Assembly (NCBI GenBank): GCA_964414785.1
Contig: CAYPXZ010000012.1
Location: forward strand, 1 to 64,000
Length of the DNA: 64,000 nucleotides
DNA from: Palsa-1447 sp964414785
GTDB lineage: Bacteria; Verrucomicrobiota; Verrucomicrobiia; Opitutales; Opitutaceae
Direction of reading: 5' to 3'
The notes beneath the pieces were generated by a model. It searched no databases and was not told the DNA's origin. It was given only the letters and a program-made list of their open reading frames with translations. The translations under genes were made by a program, and so were the position numbers. Every line of letters begins with the position of its first letter. Position 1 is the first letter of the stretch. This document shows positions 17,109 to 25,299 of this stretch, one piece after another.

Positions 17109-19385
17109 CTAGGGCGCGAAAGCCACGGAGGCCTCGGGGAACCCGCCAGCCTGCGGTTGGTCCAGGTGAAGGTTGACCTCGGAGACCGAGTCCGCCGGAA
17201 GATCCACCTCGACCACGGCCGCGCCCGACGGCGGCACCTCTCCCGAGATGCGGCCAAGCGGCGTCAGCAGCCGGTATCTGAGCGCGGCGGCCCCGGGGTT
17301 TGAGAGCAGGAGCCGGGTGGGATCTGCGCCCCAGGTCTTCACCAGAACATCGTGCGTGACCCCCTGCGGACTGCTACCGCGCAGGTCGCGATAGATCAAC
17401 GGCGGGGGGCGTTCCCCTTGCTGAAGAGTGCGGTAGGCTGCGATGCTATAGGGGCTCCCGTCATCGCCCCTGAACAACCAGACGCTCGCGGCGACCCTGC
17501 CCTCGTGGCCGAGGAATCGCCTTGCGGGGACGATGACCCAGCCGGTCCTGCCGCGTAGGAGGTCCTCCGCCGTGGCGGCGGAGTCACCGGGGTCGCGCAC
17601 AAACGAGACCCTGCGTCCGGAAGGAAGGCGATAGAACCCCGCCACCGGTCGTTCCTCGGGAAGGCAGAGGAGCAGGGGCGCATCGTAGGGCGAAAGGGTC
17701 TGGGACCACGCACCCCAGTTCGCGGACGCAAAATAAGTGAGGGAACGCTCGGGCTGGGCGACCGTCCGCCATCCGCTCTGGTGGGTGTGCACCGTGACGT
17801 TCCATCCCACGTCAAGTGAGGCTGCGGCCACAAGGACCCAGGATGCGGTCCGCCAGCCGCCCCTAAGCTGTTCGATCCCCCAGGCGGACACGACGGCCAC
17901 CCAGGGGGCAGCCAGGATGAAATACCGGAACGCGTAGGGATGCCACTGCTGCATCGCGTGGAAGAAGACGAGGAACACCCCCACGCCTGCGCTCCAGGTG
18001 GCGACCCATCGACCGCCCTGGCGCCACCGAGCAAGGGAGACGATTGAGCCCGCCAGGAAGAGCGCGAAGGCGACGATACCGAAGGACGTAACGTCCGCGT
18101 CGGGCCCGGTCCGCCCGACAAAGGCGTTCTGGAAGGAATCCCTCCGGCCCAGCCCGTCAAGCGTGTAGGGGTCCCTTTCGGGGACAAGGGGGGCGAGCCG
18201 CTCGACGGCGGCCCGCCCCACCGAGCGAAGCCCGTGCGGCTGCGACTGGGGCTCGAAGACCTGCGCGAGGGACGAGGTGAGATTCCACCGGAGTTTTCTG
18301 GCGTAGTCCGCGGGCGAAAGTGCCCCCTGGTGGAGCTTCGAGACCCATTCCTTTGGGCCGAGGGGGTCGCCGTAGGCCCTCCAGTTGCGGACGAAGCCTG
18401 GCAGCGCAAACAGGGCAACCCCAAGCATTGCGGCGACCAGCGTTCGGCGCCACTGCGCCCAGGGCAGGGGATGCCTCCAGGCAAGCGCCACAACCCAGAC
18501 CAGGGCCCCCGGCGCAAGGTAGAAGAGGGTTCCCTTTGCCCCCAGGGCGAGTCCCGCCCCCACCCCGCCCAAAAGGGAGGCCTCGCGCCTGCGCAGGGCG
18601 CAGACCCACAGATAGAAGGAGGCGGCGAAGATCCCCGCCGTGAACAGGTCGGTCTGCGACGAGGTGAACTGCACGGCGACGTTCGCCATCCCGAGGAGGA
18701 GCCCTCCCGCCATGATCGCGGCACCGCGACTCAACCCCGTCTGCCGAGCGAGTCCGACCGTGGCGCCAAGCGCCATCAGCCCGCCAAAGGTCTGTGCCAG
18801 GACCACAGGGCGAAATCCCGAGCCCGCGCCGCAGATGAGCCAGGACATCGCCAGGTCGGGAACCGTGGCCACGAAGTTCATCCGAGCATCCTGCGAATCG
18901 AGTATGCGGACCCGGCCATCCTGCAGCCACTGCCCGATGCGCGGCAGGTGGTAGGTAAGGGCATCGGCCGTCGCGGGATGGGCGAGGGCCGCTATCCCGA
19001 AGAGGGCGAGAACGATCGCAAGGAGGCCGACCGCGGCGACCGGACCAGGTCCGCCGGAATTGAGGTACCGTCGCGCGTTCGCCCAGGCGTCGGACGCGGC
19101 CGCGAGGTCGTCGGCCAGGTGGCGCCGCCTCAGGGCGGCCAACGCAAACGCCGCTGCCGCATGGAACCCCAGAAAGCCGGAGACCCCCAACCCCCCGGTT
19201 TCTCCGAGGACAACGCCCGCACCGGCGACAAGCGCCGCGAACGAAAGGCACCACGCCGTTGCGGTCTCGAGGGCGCCGCGGCCGCGATCCCCGCAGGCGC
19301 AGACCAAGAGCCACGCCGCGACCGCGACCACGGCAAAGTCGGCGGAAAAAGCGACCATGTGCCCGGGGACGCCCGACGGCGTCAT
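17109..19385 (-). CDS. Multi-pass membrane glycosyltransferase (GT-C / GT39-like)
   Basis: A 758-residue integral membrane protein with about 11-13 hydrophobic helices in the first 500 residues. After the third or fourth helix a loop reads HPATADALTYHLPRIGQWLQDG, the acidic D-x-x-x-Y-H loop of GT-C enzymes of the dolichyl-phosphate-mannose-mannosyltransferase (GT39/ArnT-like) type. The last 250 residues are a soluble beta-rich domain with an aspartate-rich strand pattern near the end (AAVVEVDLPADSVSEVNLHLD). The expected reaction is transfer of a sugar from a polyprenyl-phosphate donor on the periplasmic side. Its start overlaps the stop of the upstream GT2-methyltransferase gene (ATGA), so the two are translationally coupled. 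The acceptor is unknown. Confidence 0.85.
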   Translation of the reverse strand: MTPSGVPGHMVAFSADFAVVAVAAWLLVCACGDRGRGALETATAWCLSFAALVAGAGVVLGETGGLGVSGFLGFHAAAAFALAALRRRHLADDLAAASDAWANARRYLNSGGPGPVAAVGLLAIVLALFGIAALAHPATADALTYHLPRIGQWLQDGRVRILDSQDARMNFVATVPDLAMSWLICGAGSGFRPVVLAQTFGGLMALGATVGLARQTGLSRGAAIMAGGLLLGMANVAVQFTSSQTDLFTAGIFAASFYLWVCALRRREASLLGGVGAGLALGAKGTLFYLAPGALVWVVALAWRHPLPWAQWRRTLVAAMLGVALFALPGFVRNWRAYGDPLGPKEWVSKLHQGALSPADYARKLRWNLTSSLAQVFEPQSQPHGLRSVGRAAVERLAPLVPERDPYTLDGLGRRDSFQNAFVGRTGPDADVTSFGIVAFALFLAGSIVSLARWRQGGRWVATWSAGVGVFLVFFHAMQQWHPYAFRYFILAAPWVAVVSAWGIEQLRGGWRTASWVLVAAASLDVGWNVTVHTHQSGWRTVAQPERSLTYFASANWGAWSQTLSPYDAPLLLCLPEERPVAGFYRLPSGRRVSFVRDPGDSAATAEDLLRGRTGWVIVPARRFLGHEGRVAASVWLFRGDDGSPYSIAAYRTLQQGERPPPLIYRDLRGSSPQGVTHDVLVKTWGADPTRLLLSNPGAAALRYRLLTPLGRISGEVPPSGAAVVEVDLPADSVSEVNLHLDQPQAGGFPEASVAFAP

Positions 19386-20887
19386 GGTATGTCGACGGAT
19401 TTCCTCACGCTGTGGCTGTGCGTCATCTCAAGCAGGGTGGGCACCGTGGCGAGCGGCCTGGCCACCATGTAGATCTGGTAGCTGAACAGGCCGCGCGAGA
19501 CCTTGAGGAGGAGGGCCTGCGTCCCCATCAGGAGCCCGCACCAGAAGCGCGACTTGACGACGAGCGGCACCGGCGCCGGGACCCCGCGCACGCTCTCGAT
19601 CGCGAATCCGGACTCCTGCAGGATGCGGCGCAGCGAGGCGAACGTGAAGAGGCGCGTGTGGGTCAGGTCGAGGATCCCGCGCTTGTTGTAGTTGAACTGG
19701 CCGAATAGGAGCATCAGGCGGGTCACGACGAACCCGATGTTCCCGGTCGAGATGATGATCCTCAGGTTGAGGTTCTGCTGGGAGGCGGCTCGCAGCTCGT
19801 CGAGGAACTTCTCGGGCGAGGAGAGGTGCTCGATCACGTCCAGGAAGAGGAGCGTCTGCACGTCCGAGAGGGGCCGCGGGAACGGGCGCTCATTCAGGTC
19901 GGTCGCGAAGAACTCGTCGAATGCCGCGCCGTCGGCAGGCGGGAAGCGGTCGACCCCGATGACGCGGCACCCCTTGGCGCGAAGGGCCGCGGAGAGGTGG
20001 CCCGGGCCGCAGCCCATGTCGATGACGCTCGTGCCGGGCGGCACACCGGCGACTGCAAACGAGTGGGTGCTCGGGAAGGACAGCTTGGGCTCGTAGTGCT
20101 TGTTGTCCGCGTCCCTGAACTCGACGTCGAAGTTGCGCCGGTACAGGAGGCCGAACCTCATGAGGAACGCCGCCGTCGAGGCGAGCGTCACGTCCCAGGC
20201 GTAGCGCAGGCCGTTCACCCGGCAGACCTCGTCGCCGTAGTGGGTAGGGATGGGGACCTCAAGGATGGGTATCCCGGAGCGGATCCACTGGATTATGATC
20301 TCCGTGTCGAAATGGAAAACGTTCGAGTTGCGCTCGAAGGGGATCCGCTTGAGGGCGCCCACGGAGTAGGCCTTGTAGCCCGTGTGGAACTCGCTCAGGT
20401 GCGAGCCGAGCGCGAGGTTCTGGTACCAGGTCAGGATCCTGTTGCCGGCGAACTTGTAGAGGGGCATCCCCCCGCGCAGCGCATCCCGCTTCCTGAGCAT
20501 GCGCGAACCGTGGACCACCTCCGCCTCGCCCTGGGCGATCGGCGTCAGGAGCTCCGGCAGGACCTCCGGCGCATACTGGCCGTCCCCATGGAGCAGCGCC
20601 ACGATGTCGAAGCCCCCGGCGATCGCGAACTGGTATCCGATCTTCTGGTTCCCGCCGTAGCCCTGGTTCACCGGGTTGGCCATGACGGTCAGGGGGTGCC
20701 GGTACCCATGGAGGCGCCGCAGGCGCTCCGACGCCACGTAGGTTCCGTCCGCCGAGGCGTCGTCGATGACCAGGACCTCGACGTCATACTCCTCAAGCGG
20801 CGGGATCCGTTCGAGCACGCTTAGGATCGTGGATTCGGCGTTGTAGGCGACGACGAAGACTAGGACGCGCTTCTTGCCGGTGGGCAT
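19382..20887 (-). CDS. Fusion of family 2 glycosyltransferase and SAM methyltransferase
   Basis: A 501-residue two-domain protein. Residues about 8-240 are a GT2 glycosyltransferase: VFVVAYNAESTI, EVLVIDDASADGT, ANPVNQGYGGNQKIG, and the DxD-like LLHGDGQYAPEVLPEL with FHTGYKAYS later. This resembles polyprenyl-phosphate sugar synthases. Residues about 275-430 are a class I SAM methyltransferase with motif I TSVIDMGCGPGHLSAALRAKG and the acidic residue in VIGVDRFP. FLDVIEHLSSPEKFLDELRA is motif IV-like. The fusion could make and modify the lipid-linked sugar donor used by the GT-C enzyme it overlaps. It starts the two-gene operon and is divergent from the sugar permease at 21184. Confidence 0.88.
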   Translation of the reverse strand: MPTGKKRVLVFVVAYNAESTILSVLERIPPLEEYDVEVLVIDDASADGTYVASERLRRLHGYRHPLTVMANPVNQGYGGNQKIGYQFAIAGGFDIVALLHGDGQYAPEVLPELLTPIAQGEAEVVHGSRMLRKRDALRGGMPLYKFAGNRILTWYQNLALGSHLSEFHTGYKAYSVGALKRIPFERNSNVFHFDTEIIIQWIRSGIPILEVPIPTHYGDEVCRVNGLRYAWDVTLASTAAFLMRFGLLYRRNFDVEFRDADNKHYEPKLSFPSTHSFAVAGVPPGTSVIDMGCGPGHLSAALRAKGCRVIGVDRFPPADGAAFDEFFATDLNERPFPRPLSDVQTLLFLDVIEHLSSPEKFLDELRAASQQNLNLRIIISTGNIGFVVTRLMLLFGQFNYNKRGILDLTHTRLFTFASLRRILQESGFAIESVRGVPAPVPLVVKSRFWCGLLMGTQALLLKVSRGLFSYQIYMVARPLATVPTLLEMTHSHSVRKSVDIP

Positions 20888-20914
20888 GATTTATCGGAAC
20901 AGTGCCGACACGGG

Positions 20915-20927
20915 TTGAAGACTTCAA
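20915..20927. promoter_or_regulatory. Perfect 13-bp palindrome in a divergent promoter region
   Basis: TTGAAGACTTCAA is an odd-length perfect palindrome 28 bases upstream of the glycosyltransferase-methyltransferase start. It lies in the 296-base gap shared with the GRP permease operon. It has the form of a repressor operator for a small dimeric regulator; no such regulator gene is adjacent. Confidence 0.35.
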
Positions 20928-21183
20928 GCGCACCCGTCCTGACGGGGGCCTTATTTGGCCGGGCTCGACGGACTGAGGAGCCCGGGTTCACGGCAGTGAC
21001 GACGATGGAGAACCTTATCGGCGTAGGAGTGCTCGCAAAGGGTGGGCATTTTTTGAGGCCCCAGGGGCGCCCGACCCTGCGGGGGCCATTTCGCGTTTTA
21101 CCTGGGCCGGGTACCCCCATAGCGTCCGGGACCGGCTCGGTCCGCGCCCCCGGCGGACAAACCCCCGAGCCCGAAATCAAAAC

Positions 21184-22200
21184 ATGTACACTGTCACCAG
21201 TTACAGCGTCGCCGTGGTGTTCTGCTTCATCACGATGTTCTGCTGGGGATCGTGGGCCAACACGCAGAAGCTCGCCGGCAGGGAGTGGCGCTTCCAGCTG
21301 TTCTACTGGGACTATGCGATCGGGGTCCTCCTGCTGGCGCTCTTGCTCGCCTTCACCCTGGGCAGCTCGGGGGCGGCTGGGCGCGCATTCCTCCCCGACC
21401 TCAGGCAGGCGGAGGGCCGCTGGCTCATGTCGGCCTTTGCCGGCGGCGTGATCTTCAACCTATCGAACATCCTCCTCGTCGCCGCGATCGACATCGCGGG
21501 AATGGCCGTGGCGTTCCCCGTGGGCGTGGGCCTCGCGCTGATCCTGGGCGTCATCAGCACCTACTTTGTCAGGCCCGAGGGAAATCCGCGGCTCCTTGCC
21601 CTGGGCGTCGGCGCGGTCGCGGTCGCGATCATCCTTGATGCCCTGGCCTACCGCCGCCTCGCCTCGGGAGGCGGGCGCACCCCGGGCAAGGGGATCGTGC
21701 TTTCGGTCGTGGCGGGCGTCCTGATGGGCTTCTTCTACAGCTACGTGGCACGCGCGATCGCCCCGGCGAGCCTGGTGGGCGGCGTGGAGGCCCTTGAGGC
21801 CGGAAAGCTGAGCCCGTACACGGCGATCGTGCTCTTCTCCGCGGGGCTCCTGCTCTCGAACTTCATCTGGAACACGATCCTCATGGTAAAGCCGTTCGTC
21901 GGCGACCCGGTGCCGTTCGGCGACTACTTCTCGAAGGGAAGCCTCAGGCTGCACTCGGTGGGCATCCTTGGCGGCGTCATCTGGAACCTGGGGATGTCGC
22001 TCAACATCCTGGCGGGGGCCAAGGCGGGACCCGCGCTCTCCTACGGGCTTGGCCAGGGCGCCACGATGGTCGGCGCGCTCTGGGGCGTCTTCGTCTGGAA
22101 GGAGTTCAGGTCGGCGCCCGCCGGCACCAACAAACTCCTCGTCGCCATGTTCATCTTCTACGGCGTGGGCCTCGCGATCCTGATTGGGTCGCGGCTCTGA
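21184..22200 (+). CDS. GRP-family sugar permease (DMT superfamily, ribose/glucose-type)
   Basis: A 338-residue membrane protein with ten predicted helices, of the glucose/ribose porter (GRP, RhaT-related) family. Family-like features are the N-terminal FCFITMFCWGSWANTQKL, the AGMAVAFPVGVGLALILGVISTYFV helix and GILGGVIWNLGMSLNILAG...SYGLGQGATMVGALWGVFVWKEF near the end. It would import a sugar by proton symport across the inner membrane. A ribokinase gene follows after 17 bases, which makes ribose or a related pentose or nucleoside-derived sugar the best guess. The deoC gene at 57 kb fits a role in nucleoside-sugar catabolism but is not linked. Confidence 0.88.
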   Translation: MYTVTSYSVAVVFCFITMFCWGSWANTQKLAGREWRFQLFYWDYAIGVLLLALLLAFTLGSSGAAGRAFLPDLRQAEGRWLMSAFAGGVIFNLSNILLVAAIDIAGMAVAFPVGVGLALILGVISTYFVRPEGNPRLLALGVGAVAVAIILDALAYRRLASGGGRTPGKGIVLSVVAGVLMGFFYSYVARAIAPASLVGGVEALEAGKLSPYTAIVLFSAGLLLSNFIWNTILMVKPFVGDPVPFGDYFSKGSLRLHSVGILGGVIWNLGMSLNILAGAKAGPALSYGLGQGATMVGALWGVFVWKEFRSAPAGTNKLLVAMFIFYGVGLAILIGSRL

Positions 22201-22217
22201 CCCCCAAAGGCACCCTT

Positions 22218-23162
22218 ATGGCATCCCCCAAGCATCCCTCCAAGGCACGAGTCGTGGTTGTCGGCAGCTGCAGCATCGACATGATCGTGCAGGTCGGCCG
22301 GCTCCCGGGCACCGGGGAGACGGTCATAGGCGGAAAATTCCACTCCGCGGGAGGGGGCAAGGGAGCGAACCAGGCGGTGACGGCGTCCCGGGCGGGGGCG
22401 ACGGTCGTCTTCGTGGGCCGGGTTGGGCGCGACGATTTTGGGAAGGCGGTCGTCTCCGGCCTCAAGGGCGATGGGATCAACGTCGCCCATCTCACCGCGG
22501 ACGCGAAGGCGCCCACGGGGATCGCGTTCATATTCGTCGGGAGCCGGGGCGAGAACAGCATCGCCGTGGCTTCGGGCGCCAACCTCCGCCTGAGCCCGGC
22601 CGACGTCGCCAAGGCGCAGGGCGTGTTCAAGCGCGGGGGTACCCTCCTCGTCCAGCTGGAGTCCCCCCTTTCCGCGGTGGTGTCGGCCGTCAACGCGGCG
22701 GCCAGGTCGGGGATGCGCGTCATCCTCAATCCCGCCCCGGCGCAGCCGCTACCGGACTCGCTCCTCGGGAAGGTGGACATCCTCACGCCGAACGAGCACG
22801 AGGCGGAGTCGCTGACCGGCATCAAGGTGGACGGCAAGGCCGCGGCCGCCCGCGCCGCGGAGCGGCTGCGCCAGCGCGGCGTGAAGACGGTCATCATCAC
22901 CCTCGGCGCCCGGGGCGCGTTTGTGCACGGCGAGGGTTGCAGCACGCTTGCGCCCGCCTTCAAGGCGAGGGCCGTGGACACGACCGCGGCCGGCGACGTG
23001 TTCAACGGGGCCCTGGCGGTCGCGCTCGCCGAGGGGATGCCGCTCCTCAAGGCGGTCCGCTTCGGACAGGCCGCGGCCGCCGTCTCCGTAACGCGCATCG
23101 GAGCCCAGACCTCGGCACCGTCCAGGGCGGAGATCGAGCGGCTGCTCAAGCGGGGCAGATGA
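22218..23162 (+). CDS. rbsK: Ribokinase
   Basis: A 314-residue PfkB-family sugar kinase. It has the N-terminal GSCSIDMIVQVGRLPGTGETVIGGKFHSAGGGKGANQAV signature (PfkB motif 1, with the GGKGANQA loop typical of ribokinases) and VDILTPNEHEAESLTG. The catalytic motif DTTAAGDVFNGALAVALAEG carries the base Asp and the GAGD-type anion hole (here AAGD). It phosphorylates ribose at O5 with ATP, feeding the pentose phosphate pathway. The gene follows the GRP permease by 17 bases and is 102 bases before prpB, so permease and kinase probably form one unit. A close PfkB sugar kinase of different specificity is possible. Confidence 0.9.
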   Translation: MASPKHPSKARVVVVGSCSIDMIVQVGRLPGTGETVIGGKFHSAGGGKGANQAVTASRAGATVVFVGRVGRDDFGKAVVSGLKGDGINVAHLTADAKAPTGIAFIFVGSRGENSIAVASGANLRLSPADVAKAQGVFKRGGTLLVQLESPLSAVVSAVNAAARSGMRVILNPAPAQPLPDSLLGKVDILTPNEHEAESLTGIKVDGKAAAARAAERLRQRGVKTVIITLGARGAFVHGEGCSTLAPAFKARAVDTTAAGDVFNGALAVALAEGMPLLKAVRFGQAAAAVSVTRIGAQTSAPSRAEIERLLKRGR

Positions 23163-23264
23163 CCCGCCTCGAACCAAGGAATGGCGCGGGACCTGCGGCA
23201 ACGGATCCCGTTTGAGAAGATGCCACTTACTCCTAAGCTTCACCCCGAGCCCACTGTTCCATTG

Positions 23265-24098
23265 ATGCCCTCCCCAGGTTCACGTTTCCGGTCCGCGCTT
23301 GCCGCCGAGAGGCCCCTGCAGATTGCGGGAGCCATAAACGCCTATTCCGCCCTGCTGGCGAGGCGCGCGGGCTTTCGCGCGCTTTACCTGTCCGGGGCCG
23401 GCGTCGCGAACCACTCGTACGGGATCCCGGACGTTGGGCGGACCGAGCTGGCCGATGTCCTGGTGGACGCCCGGCGCATCACCGGCCGGGTGGACCTTCC
23501 CCTCCTCGTCGACATCGACACGGGGTGGGATGATCCCGCACGGGCGGTGCGCGAGATGGGGGCGGCGGGCGTCGCCGCCGTCCACATCGAGGACCAGGTC
23601 CCGGCGAAGCTGTGCGGCCACCTCCCTGGGAAGCAGCTGGTTCCCACCGCCGAGATGGCGGAGCGGGTCCGTGCGGCGGTCAGCGGCAAGCCGGATCCCG
23701 AATTCGTCGTCATGGCGCGCACCGACGCCGCGGCCGGCGAGGGCGTGGCCTCGGCGGTCGCCCGAGCGCAGGCGTACGTCGACGCCGGGGCCGACATGAT
23801 CTTCGCGGAGGCGCTCCCCTCCCTGGAGGACTACCGCGCCTTCTGCGCGGCGGTCCGGGCGCCCGTGCTCGCAAACCTGACCGAATTCGGGAAGACCCCG
23901 TATTTCAGCCTGCGGGAGATGGGGGAGGCCGGCGTCGCCATGGTGCTCTATCCCCTGAGCGCGAGCCGTGCCGCCTCCGCGGCCTCGCTCGAGGTCTTCC
24001 AGGCCATCCGCCGGGACGGGTCGCAGCGTGCCGCGGTGGACAAGATGCAGACGCGCGCCGACCTTTACGAGACCCTCGGGTACGAACCTCCGCGCTAG
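23265..24098 (+). CDS. prpB: 2-methylisocitrate lyase
   Basis: A 277-residue enzyme of the isocitrate-lyase superfamily. It starts in register with PrpB proteins (MPSPGSRFRSALAAERPLQI). The metal-binding DIDTGW, the catalytic-Cys loop AKLCGH (C117) and PEFVVMARTDA are all present. It splits 2-methylisocitrate into pyruvate and succinate, the last step of the methylcitrate cycle of propionate oxidation. The frame is open upstream to 23181, but homology favours 23265. prpC follows after 12 bases. A related oxaloacetate decarboxylase is the only alternative, and the gene order makes PrpB much more likely. Confidence 0.95.
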   Translation: MPSPGSRFRSALAAERPLQIAGAINAYSALLARRAGFRALYLSGAGVANHSYGIPDVGRTELADVLVDARRITGRVDLPLLVDIDTGWDDPARAVREMGAAGVAAVHIEDQVPAKLCGHLPGKQLVPTAEMAERVRAAVSGKPDPEFVVMARTDAAAGEGVASAVARAQAYVDAGADMIFAEALPSLEDYRAFCAAVRAPVLANLTEFGKTPYFSLREMGEAGVAMVLYPLSASRAASAASLEVFQAIRRDGSQRAAVDKMQTRADLYETLGYEPPR

Positions 24099-24110
24099 CC
24101 GCTCCCCAAG

Positions 24111-25280
24111 ATGCCCGCCCCACAAGGTACCGGCCCCCGGGTCAAGAAATCCGTAGCCCTCTCGGGAGTCGCCGCGGGCAACACGGCCATCTGCACGGTC
24201 GGGAGGTCCGGCAACGACCTGCACTACCGCGGCTATGACATTGGCGAGGTCGCGGCGCACGCGACCTACGAGGAGGTCGCACACCTGCTGATCCACGAGC
24301 GCCTTCCCAACCTCGCCGAGCTGGAGGGTTACAAGAGCAGGCTCAGGGGCCTCCGAGGGCTGCCGACCCCGCTTTGCAGGGTGCTCGAGCAGATCCCGGC
24401 GGGCGCGCACCCCATGGACGTACTGAGGACGGGGTGCTCCATGCTCGGCAACCTCGAGACGGAGGACCTCCCGATGTCGGGCGGCAACGCGTCCACCGTG
24501 GACGGGGCGCGCGCCATTGCCGACCGGCTCCTTGCCGTATTCCCCTCGATGCTCCTTTACTGGCATCACTTCTCGAAGTCGGGCCGGCGGATCGATGTCG
24601 AGACGCCGGACGACGGCATCGCCTCCCACTTCCTGCGCCTGCTTCACGAGCGCGCCCCGTCCGCGGAGCACGTGCACGCACTCGACCGGTCGCTCATCCT
24701 CTACGCCGAGCACGAGTTCAACGCGTCCACCTTCGCCGGGCGCGTCATCGCGGGCACGGGGTCCGACTTCCATTCCTGCATCACGGGCGCGATCGGCGCC
24801 CTGCGCGGCCCCAAGCACGGCGGCGCCAACGAGGTGGCGCTCGAGATACTCCTGCGGTACCGCACCCCGGAGGAGGCCGAGGCCGACGTGCGCTCGCGCC
24901 TTGCGCGCAAGGAGATCGTCATCGGGTTCGGCCACCCCGTCTACACCGTGGCGGATCCCCGAAGCGCGATCATCAAGGAGACCAGCCGGCAGCTTTGCGA
25001 GGCGGCGGGCGACACGGCCCTCATGGCCATCGCGGAGAGGATCGAGGCTCTCATGTGGGCCGAGAAGAAGATGTTCCCCAACCTGGATTGGTACAGCGCG
25101 GTGGCCTACCACCAAATGGGGGTCCCGATGCTCATGTTCACACCGCTCTTCGTCATGGCACGCACGGCGGGCTGGGCCGCGCACATCGTCGAGCAGCGCA
25201 TCGACGGCAAGATCATCCGTCCCGGTGCCTTGTACACCGGCCCCGAGAACCGTCCCTTCGTGCCCTTGGAACGGCGCTAG
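24111..25280 (+). CDS. prpC: 2-methylcitrate synthase
   Basis: A 389-residue citrate-synthase-family protein that follows PrpC of enterobacteria almost throughout: VALSGVAAGNTAICTVGRSGNDLHYRGYDI, LLIHERLP, EHEFNASTFAGRVIAGTGSD and GALRGPKHGGANEVALEI. VIGFGHPVYTVADPRS holds the active-site His, and AAHIVEQRIDGKIIRP lies at the end. It condenses propionyl-CoA and oxaloacetate to 2-methylcitrate in the cytoplasm. Central gene of the prpBCD cluster, 12 bases after prpB and 19 bases before prpD. It has no unusual residues. The alternative of a plain citrate synthase is unlikely in this neighbourhood. Confidence 0.96.
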   Translation: MPAPQGTGPRVKKSVALSGVAAGNTAICTVGRSGNDLHYRGYDIGEVAAHATYEEVAHLLIHERLPNLAELEGYKSRLRGLRGLPTPLCRVLEQIPAGAHPMDVLRTGCSMLGNLETEDLPMSGGNASTVDGARAIADRLLAVFPSMLLYWHHFSKSGRRIDVETPDDGIASHFLRLLHERAPSAEHVHALDRSLILYAEHEFNASTFAGRVIAGTGSDFHSCITGAIGALRGPKHGGANEVALEILLRYRTPEEAEADVRSRLARKEIVIGFGHPVYTVADPRSAIIKETSRQLCEAAGDTALMAIAERIEALMWAEKKMFPNLDWYSAVAYHQMGVPMLMFTPLFVMARTAGWAAHIVEQRIDGKIIRPGALYTGPENRPFVPLERR

Positions 25281-25299
25281 GCGCGGCACCAAATATCGA

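Noticed and set aside
23181..23264. Longer start for prpB (84 bases upstream)
   Set aside because: The extra residues do not match PrpB proteins. Homology starts with MPSPGSRFRSAL at 23265.
24517..25299. Open frame continuous with prpD upstream, giving a 753-residue product
   Set aside because: It lies over prpC in another frame and is only an open frame in GC-rich DNA. PrpD homology begins at 25300.
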